Assembly (NCBI RefSeq): GCF_905475345.1
Contig: NC_066590.1
Location: 7,811,001-7,875,000 of the forward strand
Direction: 5' to 3'
DNA length: 64,000 bases
Source: Vespula vulgaris
Lineage: Eukaryota; Arthropoda; Insecta; Hymenoptera; Vespidae
This document shows positions 51,574 through 63,354 of the stretch, one piece after another. Below the pieces are notes generated by a model that did not search any database, was not told the origin of the DNA, and saw nothing but the letters and a program-made list of their open reading frames with translations. A program made the translations under genes and the position numbers. Each line of letters starts with the position of its first letter. The stretch's first letter is position 1.

Positions 51574-53606
51574 AAAGGAAAGAAAGAGGAAAAAATAAGA
51601 AGAAGAAAAAGAAGATTATTCGGTACCAGACGAAAAAATTCACGTGTTGACGTCACCCATGGACAAGAATCTTCCTTCAGTAATAAACTCGATAAATCGC
51701 GACGTTCTAACGGAATAGATTTACAAAAGCAACGACGTGCTGATGCGAGAGAGTTTATAGGCGATCGAGCGTTTTTGAAATTTCTATGAACATGATATAT
51801 TTATATATATGTATAGACAGATAGATATATGATCTATCTATCTATCTATCTTCTATTAAACTTCGTCCACCTACGTGTATTACAACCTACACGTAAAATT
51901 ATCCGAACCATGTGTGTAAAGTTACGAAATTGAAGAATTTTAAGAGAAATATGTCGGAGTTGCGATCGAATCGATCGATGGATCGATCTTTTCTGTTTTT
52001 CTTTACATTACTTATATAGCTCTCCGATCACGTACAACGTACACGCGGCCAATTTTAAGGGTCCCTTCTCCTTTATCGATCGAACTTTCCTTCGCTCACG
52101 TAACTCACACGCACACCTCGTATTAAGATTTCTCATCGTTCTTTTTCTTTTTTCTTGTGTCTTTTCTTTTTCTTTTTCTTTTTATCACTCGACGTTACCT
52201 CATTATTATCCAAGTAACATAACGAAGAAAATCTAGGATAGGACTTTACGTAAAACATTACGAGTAATTCTAATAGCAGCTTGGTTAACTAGTAGCTCAA
52301 GGTCAAACGACATTAATCGATATAATGCATTCGTTGTATCGTTTCGATGATAGTCTCGATGTAAAAACTTCTTTAATAGCACGCTAATTAAATGAAGTCC
52401 ATCGTGATTAAACTTACGATCGAGTCACTGTACGATCGTCTATGAATTTAAACGATAATTCGATCAGCGAGACGTAAAGCTGCGATTTAATCGAACTCGA
52501 CGTCGTTCGAGTAAAGTTCCAACGGAGTATGAACTTTCGAAATGTTGTTTCCAAATACTCTATCGTTTCGAATAACGTATTATCAAAGTACAATAGATTA
52601 CGATTGACGATTTATTCGAATGAAAAAAATCATGAGACATTTATTTACTAATCGATAAAATTATTCAACTTCCTTTCATTCTCGTTAACTTAAAATTTTC
52701 TCGTAGAATCTATCGTTAGAATTTTAAACGTATTTTCAAAAGATACGAGAATACATATATACACACATACGCACATATATATATATATATATACACGCGT
52801 ATATATAAAGAAAATGAAAAAATATAAAAAAAAATAAAAATATAAAAAAATATAGAAATCGTTTTGTTCATCCAAACGAATAGAACGCGTTGAGACCGTT
52901 TAAGAAGAACTCGATAAGTAATGAAATCATCAGCTACCACCGACGACGATCGTGCGTTCGATGGGATCGATCAAATTAATCGTCTATAATAAGATCGCTC
53001 GAGCAGACAGATAGACCGTCCAACCGAGAGGAGAGAAAATAAAATAAGAAGAACAAGACATAAGGAAGGTACGTTTGTAAAATAGGGAGGGTGGAAATGA
53101 CGTGTTTAGTGGAAGCGCGAATATGTTAAATCGACCGAAGAATTGATAGGATAAGAATTGAGAGAGACGGTGGTTTTGCGTTGTTCTATTCGCTTTCGAG
53201 AAACTGGAACCACGAAGGACGAGATTTATGTCGCTCGGCTCTGTGACAAGCGCGTCTGAAGTGAACCGCGGTTAAACCGATGCTCACCTTTAATTGGCCG
53301 TGAAGCGTTTCTCGAGCCCGTGGAGAGCTCGATTAACGACGCGCGCGAATCAAAGAGAGATAGAGATAGATAGATAGATAGATAGAGAAAGAGAGAAAGA
53401 GAGAAAGAGAGAGGAAGAGAGAGAGAGAAACCGGCCTAGAGAACTTTAACGATCGGATCTGTCTAAGTTTGATTCGATCGATCTAAATACAAAATTCGTT
53501 CTTAAATTAGTCAATCTTAAATTCGAATATTAATTATATTGATAATAATTTTTCAAAAAGGTTTCTTTGAGATTTATAATTATCTTTAAACCTTTAATAT
53601 AACGTG

Positions 53607-53607
<1 letters not shown>

Positions 53608-53663
<56 letters not shown>
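53608..53663. repeat. (TA)n microsatellite, 56 bp
   Basis: A pure alternating TA run in the 15-kb upstream intron. It is a self-complementary, cruciform-prone sequence. Confidence 0.97.
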
Positions 53664-53666
<3 letters not shown>

Positions 53667-54348
53667 TTTTCAATAAAGAAAGAGAACATATGCAGATATC
53701 ATGAAAAGAAATCGTGCGAGTCTTTCATTTCGAATCATGCGCAATCGGATTTGCCAGCATTAAATCATAGCTCGAGTGTAAATTCGCGAAGAAAACATCA
53801 CGTGTACGAACCATACAGGGTGAATCATTTCAATAGAGATCGCGTAAATATATATTTATAACGTATAAGATCAGTTTGCAGACGTACAAAGAAGCTTCCC
53901 ATATAAAAATTTATAGCATTTAAAAAGAGAGAGAGAGAGAAATAAGCGATATAAGATATAAAAAATAATCCTTCTGTATAAGAACGATTTCTTTTTCGTT
54001 TCTTTTCTTTGCCCCTCTCCATTCAAATGATTCATCTTATACAACAGATAAACGCAAACATTTGAATTTTCAATTCGTACAAAAATGATCTAAATTCGAT
54101 TCTACTTCGTATCGATCTTTTTTTCTCTATATAACGTAAGATCTTTCGATCGATCATCCTCGATCGTTTTTAATAACCAAAAAAAAAAAAAACGAGAACA
54201 AATGTGAAATAAAGAAAAAAAAAGAAAAGAAAAGAAAGAGAAAAAAAAGAAAAATGAAGTTCAACCTCGTTCCCAATGAAATCAACGTCGCATTGATAAT
54301 TAACGACACAACAGTAATTAGGCACTGATAAACGTAACACGCACTCAC

Positions 54349-54530
54349 AATTAGTGAATCCGTATGAGAGCGTCGATCCGTTCGCGGAAAGGAGGTTCGC
54401 GGCAATGCGATCTTCGACGATCGAGACGCAAGTGCGTGCCACGATCGTCGCGCATTCGTTCGAACGTTCACGCACGGTCGCTGTTGGCTCATTCAAGGAC
54501 CACTGCCTCCTCGTTGGACGACCGGTCAAC
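54349..54530 (-). CDS. Possible alternative first exon (ATG at 54492, 48 codons, phase 0 out)
   Basis: This is a CpG-rich block with an acceptor-like ATATTATTCAG at its right end and a strong donor CTAATT|GTGAGT at its left. An ATG at 54492-54490 starts 48 codons beginning MSQQRPCVNVRTNARRSWHA and ending TDRRSHTDSLI, in phase 0, the phase accepted by the 550-codon exon. The peptide is Arg/Ser-rich. Against it: the ATG context is poor (T at -3), and the same block is open in a second minus frame and in one plus frame, which is expected of CpG-rich sequence without stops. Treat it as a 5' UTR or first-exon candidate only. Confidence 0.3.
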
Positions 54531-55543
54531 CTGAATAATATGCTGGACGATCGTGATCACAGAAAAATGTTTCTCCTTTCGTTATTATCCCTATATATCG
54601 TACTAAACTCCTAATAACTTGCTTACGACAGTGATCGAAACGTCGACTGACATCAGAGCCGTGAAAAAAAAGAAAGAAAAATAAACAAGGCCATCGTTGT
54701 TGAGGTTCCATGAATCCTACGTTTCTAGGTACGAGGAAGAATTTCGTTTGATTTTTATAAATCAATGATTAGCTTTTAACGATTCATTTCAATGCTGGCA
54801 CAAGTCTTTTGTCCTTCGTTTATTATTTCTTACGACACTTTTGATAACTTTCGGTTAATGATTTTTATTATCGTCTTGTCGATTTTTCTAACGACTCGTT
54901 TTTATTTATAATCGTTCGAGAGATCGATAAAATCGTGCGCACGCGCGCACATACATATATATATATATATATAAGTATATATTATTACTGTCTAAAAAAA
55001 TATTATTACAAAATTAATGTTAAATAATGAAGAACGTTTATCCGATAAATTTTCTTACATGTATACACACCTATTGGTTAAGTCACTAAAGGATTTTTCT
55101 TGAAAATATCAAAGAGATAAAAAAAGTATGATTCAACGATTCTTTAACGGGGACTCATAAATTTTATCGGACGACGGAACAACAACGTCTATCGATCGAT
55201 ATCGAACGTACGTGGGTACGTACGAGGAATAAAAAAATAATCGTGGGACAAGTTCGACGATCGTTCAAACGCGCTACTCCATTATCGAAATATTTGACGA
55301 GAAAACGAGTTAGCAAGAAGTGGAAAGAGCGCGTACTGAAATCGGAAGCGCGTGCATTTCCACTGTATACCGTGTCGATCGAGAACTCACGCACACGGAA
55401 ACGGACGTACGTATGTGGATGTAAATCGAGCTTGCACGTACACACGTTCACATTTCTCTAACACTGCACGCTGTCTCTCGTTATTGAGTGACTGACATGT
55501 CGGTTATATCGCCACGAGCCTTCATGGCCATAAAGAAAGAGAA

Positions 55544-55548
<5 letters not shown>

Positions 55549-55617
<69 letters not shown>

Positions 55618-55690
55618 GGAGGCATGCAACAGCTTCTGCTTCTCTCTTCGTTCATCTCTCTCTTTCTCTCTCTCTCTCTCTCTTTCTCTT
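55549..55690. repeat. (GA)n tract facing a (CT)n tract
   Basis: GA repeats at 55549-55616 are followed, after a 38-bp spacer, by CT repeats at 55655-55690. The two tracts can pair intramolecularly. Open frames here, rich in Arg-Glu or Ser-Leu, are artefacts of the repeat. Confidence 0.95.
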
Positions 55691-58600
55691 CCCTATTTCG
55701 AACGAGGGAAACGAAAGAGACAGAAAATGATACGCGTAACCTACAATGGGAAACAGAGGCTCCCTTGTTTTTCCAACTCGATCATTTATACCGTATGTAT
55801 ATCTTTTTGCGTATTTTATGAAAAATAAACGGCAACAGTGAATTTGTTTGAATCTCTCTTTCTCTCTCTTTTTCCTTCTCTTTCTTTCTTTCTTTTTTCT
55901 CTTTTTCTTTCGATCTCATTCGACTTTAAACAAACAATACATTTTTCTCTCATTTTTTCCTCTTTTTTATTAATACTGAAACGAGGTTAAATTCAACATT
56001 AACACGCACCTCGATACACGCTTCGCTACACCATAGAACTAATTAATTCGAATTCAACGGGATCACGTTTGCGGATGATACGAATTGTACATAACGCACA
56101 AAAGTAATCTCGGGAATATCGAATCCGCGGAATTTATTCCCGACCGCTCTGCTTTCCACAGAACAGCGATGGAATTAGTTAAATGATATTATTCGTTCGT
56201 TTTTTTTTATTCATTTGAATGTCCGGACTAAAGAGAGAGAGAGAGAGAGTTCGTACGAGCGACAAGGATTATTCGTAGGTGTATAGAGTATTATCATTAA
56301 TACGTGGTGGGATCTGCTGCCGGAAGTATGAATTAGATACAGATCGGAATAGGAATCGACCAACGCCTTTCTACTTCAACCAATCGATAACCCGACAAAT
56401 AAAACCTAATGTAACGTTTCGTAACAACTAAATTAACGGTGAGATATCAAGGAATTCGTTCAGGCATTTGTTGCATACGTATATCGCTAATCTCGGATTA
56501 ATAGCAAGTACTTACATGAGAAAGTATTTTTTCTTTTTACATTTTTTTAACAAAAAAAAAAAAATAATAATAAATAAAGATCGAAAGCGTTGACCCATTA
56601 TGGTTTAAACGTTTTCGAATCGATTTCGAGAAGAATGATGCCAGCGTAAAATCGTTGAAGATTATTGAGAATACATCGAGCACCTTGTCACGAATCCAAT
56701 TATCGAACAATGAAAATTTTCTAGATATCCCAGTGAAAGTATTAGAACGCGACTCGTTATCGTTGAAAGTTTCGGCCGTGTGATCGTCTAGAGACCGTGA
56801 ATGTATGTAGTACACGTATGTAAGTGTTTACATAGTGTGTATATATATATATATACACATATGTATGTACATATAACAAGAGATCGATCGTTCGTGAGAA
56901 AAGTCTATACCGTCCATCCATCTTTCTTACCGTTCGGAATTAAAAGCAAGAGAGAATGATAATGAATGATTTAGAATGAAAGATGATTTTTTTTCGTGCG
57001 TTACAATCAGTCTCACGTTAATCACATTCGAACAGATCTACACGAAAGATTTTTTCATACGTACACGAAAGTTTACGTCGAAAGATCGCGCGAAAGGCGT
57101 TGAAAATGATCGAAATAAAGATGAGACATATTATAACGTCACTTCTTTTTCTTTTTTTTTTTTTTGAGATATCGAAACCGTTAGATCCGTTAGAACGCAT
57201 TAGGTTATTAATGATCGAGCGCACGCGAGAAGCGTAATCTTTTTTTTTCTTTTATTTATTTATTTATTTTTTTTTTTTTTTGAATTTCACTTCTCAAAGG
57301 AGATCTCCTCGGCGATAAAGACGATAAAATAAGTTCATAAGAATTCTCAGGACTCGATTGATCTCAATAATTCTACTTAGCTATATAACAACTTATATAT
57401 TTATGTATATACGTAAGAAGAGAATCGTTTGCGTGAGTGCGTGCGTGGGAGCGGAAACGCAACACTGGTTCGCCCACTTGTATAAGAAAAAAATTTACCT
57501 TATGCCATGTGAATTATCATTAACCGATCGACCGTGGCAGCAATGAACGAACATGAGAAAAGTTAAAGGTAAGTACCTACTCGTTAGACTCGTGCCGACC
57601 GCGGTGTTACCGATTAGAGACCGATTTCACGGATCGTTGTAATCGATAAGACAATTCGATGACCGATGAGAGTATTGCCGAGTCACGACGGCGATATCTT
57701 AAATGCGCTGATCATCCACGATAATGTTTCTAACTGCTACTTGCAAACTCGATCGAGTTTATCTTATACACTATGTTGTTGTTGTTGTTGTTGTTGTTGT
57801 ATTTTAAATACTTCTTTGCCATCAATTTTACATAACATTTCGATTCGTATAACGTAAGAGAAAAGGAAGAAATAAATGATTGCTTAAAAAAGTAATCACG
57901 TCTCTACATCTCTTTTCTTTTTTTCTTCTTTTTCTTTTTTTTTTTTGTTTAAGGACAAAGAAAAGCAATGTGAGGAATAATTGTTAGGCAGGCGAGAAAG
58001 ATCGAGGAAAACTATGGTCGTCTAGACACGCGCTAGATCAGAGGTGGTGAATCGCACGCGGTGAAAGTAACGTTGGATCATTGTAATTAACTTCTCGCTT
58101 GTAATAATCGTGAAAGGACGAGTCTACGTAATTTCAAGAGATGGAGAACAAAAAGTCGCTGTACCTAAGATGGATAATCGATAAAAAACGTTTTCTATTT
58201 TTTCTCTTATATCTTCTTTGTTTTTCACTTTCCTTCTTTTCTCTTCTTTTCTTTTCTCTCTTTTTATTTCTTTTTACGTAACGTAAGGATAATAAAACAA
58301 AATTGTTTTGAAAGCCTCGATATGATTTTTTTCCTTTCCTTTGTAGCAGCGAAACGAGTTCGTACATGGAAACATAATAATAAAAGTTAACCAAATTTTA
58401 TTTTGCATGTAAATTTCTTGGAAAATTTGTAAGATATTCTCGTAAAAAAGTATTTTGATATTTTATTTCTTTTTGTTTCTTTCTTCTTTTATATATATAT
58501 ATATGATATACAGAAAGACATGGACGCGTCCTTTTCAACGAGTCCTGACGACATAATAACGAACGACAAGTCCGACACGCGCTTACCAAGTACGGGCGAA

Positions 58601-59439
58601 AACGAGTTAAGAACTTTGAGAAACGAAGGAGGAAAATAGCTCTTAAACGAACGCTCGCTGCTTCGTTCCACGGATGTTCGCCTTTCGTAGAATAAACCAG
58701 ACTTTGCGACCTTGATTCGATGCGATATCGATACGCGTTAACCCCGTGCCACGAATAGTTTCGCGTACGTTCTCTCGTAGAAAAAAAGAAAAAAAATCAT
58801 AGAAAGAAAAAAAGAAAAAAAAAAAAAAGAAAAAGGAAAATGGAAATCGCGGATGCTCGACGAACTGTGTCTCAATTGTATCGAGTCTAAACGCTATTAA
58901 ACGTTTCTAATATCTTTCGACGGTTAACAAGATAAGAGAGTCATTCATATTTTTTCACAATCGACGATTATCGATAGATAATTTTTATTATAGAATCACG
59001 CAGATAACGTTTCTATCTCTCTAAACTACCTTTATCAATCGTCTAACAAACAAATATTTGATTATTAACTATAAATATTAAAAGTAGTGCACGTATAACA
59101 AAAAAAAGGAAAGAAAAAGAGAAAAGATAGGAAAGAAAGAAACAGAGAAAGAGAGACAGAGAGAAAAGAAAATGAAAGAGAGAAATATGATAAATCGTAC
59201 GATCGAATCTCGTTTATTTCTCGAGATTCACGTTATCCTGATAAAATCTATGAAGGGATCGAGCATCGCTCCTCACGTTTATTGGCATTGTCGCGAGGTC
59301 GACATTGGTACGAGCGTCTTCTTCTTTAAGACGATAAGGACCGCGAAATATCGCTAGTTTATCTCGATGCAGTATTCTCGGACACGTAAATTCAGTTTTC
59401 AGAGAGCGAGTACAGCGATCAAGAGACACACAGAGAAAG

Positions 59440-59521
<82 letters not shown>
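59440..59521. repeat. (GAAA)n-(GA)n compound microsatellite
   Basis: GAAA repeats at about 59440-59470 lead into a pure GA run to 59521. It supplies the stop-free serine/leucine end of a 285-codon spurious minus-strand frame. Confidence 0.95.
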
Positions 59522-59522
<1 letters not shown>

Positions 59523-60834
59523 TCTTCGGCATCGGTTCTCTCGGCCGATAATGTTTATTTATGAGGCGGTTCGCGGGAGCATTGAAGTCGCCAAGGATCG
59601 TGACCGTATCGTTTCGACATTTTCTGCAAATGCACGGAACGGTCTGCTCTCTCAGCCTCGCGCGCGAATTTACAATTTTCCTTCTTTTCTTTTTCGGTGC
59701 AATTATTACGTCACCGAAGGTAGTGGTTCGAAGCTTCGAAGTTATCGAAGGATCGAAAGGTCTAGTTTCTTTCCAAATCGAAGCATCGATCGATCCTTTG
59801 GGAATACTCGATATAGAATTCGACTGATTTTTTTTCCTCTGTCTGTTTCTTTTTTTTTTCTTTCTTTCTTTCTCGTTATAAGTATAATACTTCTCTGGAG
59901 AATACGAAGAAGCTCGAAGAATCGTATAGCAAAGATCCCCGCGTTCGAAGAAACAATACACCGAGGGACGATAAATAATGCACGGCAATAGCAGTGGACA
60001 AGGAGAGGAAAGGCGAATAATGGCCATATTCCATTGGCCCCCACGCTGAGCCCATCTTCTTTTTTTCATCTTTCTCTGTTTCTCTCTCTCTCTCTCTCTC
60101 TCTCTTTCTGTTTCTTTCTCTCTCGTTGTTCCTCTCGATTCCGCGGGTATAACTCGAGTCACGGTGCTAAATTTCGAGAGAGTTCGGGGCCAGAGCATGC
60201 GATCCAAACTCGAGATACTATCGGTGTAGACGCGTCCGCGGAATCGCAGCACGGAGGATACGAATTTTATTGCCATTTTTATGTCGACGAAAAAGGAACG
60301 AGCTTACTTCTCTCCACCTCGAAAATGCCAGAACGCGTACGTTCTTCGTGGGTGGGTTTTCTTTTTTATCGTTGTTGTAGTTGCTGTTGTTGTTAATTCT
60401 TTCTCTCGCTCTCGAATAACGCGATCAGCGATAATCCATTATTTTCTTTCGATTTCTTGTTATTTCCTGTCGATGGCACATCGAGTGTAAGAATGAAACA
60501 CGTATCGTACGTACGTAACTACGTACGTCGAGAGCAAGGTGCAAAAATGAAAGACGGATTGCGTGAACTGCATCGAGAGTTTCCTCTCTTTCTCTTTCTC
60601 TCTTTCTCTCTTCTAAGTTATTCTCCTCATCCTACTCTTTACTCCCGATTCTCACGTACACGGATGTACGTGACCGACGAAACTCTTTCCTCTCGACAGA
60701 CGATGTCGGAAAACTTATATCGAAACCGATCGACGCCCTTCGCGAATAAAACGTTGCACGTTGCTAAGACGATACGATACGTGTCGACCGATAGATATAT
60801 TGCGTATCGTGCTATCTAAACAATAACAACAATA

Positions 60835-60870
<36 letters not shown>
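60835..60870. repeat. (ACG)12 trinucleotide repeat
   Basis: A pure ACG run next to AAC/AAT triplets, CpG-rich, with no supporting coding frame. Confidence 0.95.
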
Positions 60871-60960
60871 TTTCCGAACATTTCCGCGAACTCGTAACTC
60901 GATAAATTTTTCATTCATTTTTCTTGTCCTCTTTGGAATTTAACGACGAACGAACGAGTG

Positions 60961-61140
60961 GTAAGCAAGGCTCTCGGCTCGTATAAAGAGCCAAAGCTGC
61001 CAAGGAGACAGGAGCGACGACAGCAAAGCGAGACGCAGGTTTCATAACATAGCAACGGACCTGAGAGAGCTCAAGAGGTTCACCATAAGCTCATTGGGAA
61101 TTCTATTGACGATGGTAGCGCCGCTGCTTGTCCTAATACG
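60961..61140 (+). promoter_or_regulatory. TATA-containing GC-rich patch, candidate plus-strand promoter
   Basis: TATAAA at 60982-60987 sits within GGCTC-GTATAAA-GAGCC, where 5-bp inverted arms flank the box. It is followed by about 150 bp of CpG-containing, non-repetitive sequence. If used on the plus strand, initiation would fall near 61010-61015. No convincing plus-strand exon with a good donor follows, so this may be an enhancer or unrelated conserved DNA. Confidence 0.22.
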
Positions 61141-62558
61141 GCAACTTGTCGTTTCTCGGCTTCTGGCAAGAAACGTACCGAGACTCGCGACAAACTAAAG
61201 TAGAAAGAGAAAGAGAGATATTACAATTCTTAAAGGAGATTTTTCGAGGAGAACGAGAAGACAATAAAGAAAATGATTTCAATTATGATAAATCCTACAT
61301 ACGTCGTGTTCGGTATACTATTGAAAACTTTTAGAAAGGATTTACTGTTCAAGCTACTGTCAAATTTCTCTTTAGAAAATATAATCAAAATCTTTTTTAC
61401 GGATCGTAATAGTTGATTCCATTAAAACACGTACGGACGCAGAAAATAATTGATGTAATCGTATAGGAGGAAAAATAATACGGCCTGCTTGCATATCACA
61501 ATATAAATCGAGACTTAATGAGAGTGAACGGTAGCCCGTTTCAACCTTCGCGGTATCCCAGAGCAAAAAGCTCCTACGGTCAATGCGTTTCACGTCCGTC
61601 GTCGTTCTACGTTCGACTGAAAAGTGAGAGTGATCGACCAAGGGAAAAAGAGTTCGTATCGGATCGGGAACTCGTAAATCACCGGTTCGACCTGTCGACC
61701 TATGTAAAACGATCTTTCTTATATATCTCTTCGACTGAGATCCATCAATATGAAATTTATTCAGCAAGGAAACATTTTTGAAGTGCACGTTGCTGAAATA
61801 ACTGACGTTGATAGCAATAACAATAACAAATAAATATATATTCACGAACATTTACTGATTATTATATTTTTTGAATATTGGTATCAAAATAAAATAAAAT
61901 GGAAAACAAGAAAAAAAGAAAGAATCGTATCGAATCGATATCACATTTGTTTCTTGCTCTTTCTCTCCCTTTCTCTTTCTCTCCCTCTTTTGGATCATCG
62001 AGATCATTCTGGGTAGATCTCAACGTGATCGACGAAAGCTTTTCCAAGCGACTATGGTGGCTGTCTCGCCATCTGTTGGAAGACGTTCGAGAATGCTTCT
62101 CTCCGTCGATCTGGTTGCTACTCGCTTAAAAATACAAAATAATTTAAAAAAAAAAAAAGAAAATAAAAAGAAGATTAATTCATCGAGCACCGAGAATAGA
62201 ACGCAATAAATAACGAAACGTTGCTATTAATAAATATAAATCGATATTCGTGGTATATTTTTACAAGGTAGAAAAGAAGAAAAGGAAGAAAGAAAAACGC
62301 ACAAACACGTGGTAGCCGAAATAAAAGCAAGATAAAAATAAACTGATAAATAAACAAATCAATAAATAAAAATAGAGAAAAATCTTTCGAAGGTACCGTA
62401 AGAAGAACACGAGAGAATTCCGGATGGCGATCCAGATTCAGAATTATCTTATCGCCGGGTCACGAACGTGCACGACACTGGGGTCTTCTTCTTCGTTGTT
62501 GAGGCATTTTGAGAGCACGAAGGAAAAAGGAAAAAGAAAAAAGTAGAGAGAGAGACAG

Positions 62559-62559
<1 letters not shown>

Positions 62560-62606
<47 letters not shown>
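62560..62606. repeat. (GA)n microsatellite
   Basis: A pure GA run after a CAGAAACAG variant. Confidence 0.96.
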
Positions 62607-62608
<2 letters not shown>

Positions 62609-63261
62609 TCAAAATATCCGGTGTATTTATCTCTTAACTGTCTACATAAGTACAGTACAATTTTCAGTGGCGCCAAAATCATTGCGCAACGAGAGTGTTG
62701 CGAAGAAAACGAAATAAAAAAAAGAAAGAAAAGAAGAAAAATAAAAAGAAAGAAAAAGAGAGAAAGAATATAACAATAACGATCGAAACGTAGGCGTATT
62801 GCGTTTAACGAGCCGGTTAAAAGATGTACAAAAGAGATAGAGAAAGAAAGATCGAAAGGAGATGAAAAGAAAAAAAGAGAGAGAGAGACAGAGAGAAAAG
62901 ACAGCGTCTTTCTCTCAGAGAAAAACGAGAGAAAGAAGAAAAGAAAAAGAAAAAGAAAAATAAACAGAAAAATAAAAAGAAAAAATAACAATAACAACAC
63001 TCAGAAAGAGGATTCAAGATCGCCGCGGGAGGATCTCTCTCATCCTGTGCAGGATCACGACAAGATTACATTGCAGGATCCACCGTGAAAGGATCATATT
63101 GCCTTCCTTTCTGCGCAGCACCCGCGGCTGCTGACCCTTCGCCCGCGCCGCCGTCTTTCGTTTCCTTGCTTCCACAAAACGGTAACGAGTTATAAAATGG
63201 AACAAGATCACAGGCGGCCAAGATGAGATCTCTTGAGTTGCTTAAGTACTCAATTTCTTAC

Positions 63262-63354
63262 CTTGCGTACATCTATACCAAACCGCGAATACTTTTTCTG
63301 TTTCCGAGCTTCTTCAAATTTAAAGAGAAACTCGTAAATAGGCGCGTAAGATCG
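63262..63354 (-). CDS. Upstream coding exon candidate (93 nt, 31 codons, phase 0-0)
   Basis: A long pyrimidine tract (Ts and Cs from about 63358 to 63390 on the minus strand) ends in TTTAAG, followed by 93 nt of open frame and a strong donor, CGCAAG|GTAAGA. It encodes RSYAPIYEFLFKFEEARKQ and KKYSRFGIDVRK. The mix of aromatic, charged and aliphatic residues looks like part of a folded domain, unlike the disordered downstream exons. Phase 0 at both ends is what the 550-codon exon needs, so direct splicing across a 15.3-kb intron is possible. The AAG acceptor is slightly weaker than CAG or TAG. No domain family is recognised. If it is real, the gene continues past the right edge. Confidence 0.55.

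Larger units (their letters stand above)
47966..63261. other. 15.3-kb upstream intron
   Basis: Apart from the weak first-exon candidate at 54349-54530 and the TATA patch near 61 kb, this stretch holds microsatellites and scattered chance ORFs. Isolated strong donors occur (52.4, 56.5, 56.9 kb) without acceptable acceptors. Confidence 0.5.

Noticed and set aside
53288..53340. Minus-strand block ending AAAG|GTGAGC preceded by CTAT repeats
   Set aside because: It would exit in phase 1, which does not match the downstream phase-0 exon, and it has no ATG. A 5' UTR exon remains possible but unsupported.
59419..60276. 285-codon minus-strand ORF containing ILGDFNAP, reminiscent of the GDFNA motif of LINE endonucleases
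   Set aside because: About a third of the frame is GA/CT microsatellite. The residues around GDFNA show no other endonuclease or reverse-transcriptase motif, and no poly-A tail or target duplication was seen.
61179..61194. 16-nt microexon with an excellent acceptor and GTACGT donor on the minus strand
   Set aside because: The acceptor is produced by a GA microsatellite, the exon is extremely short, and its phase 0-to-1 does not fit the next exon.
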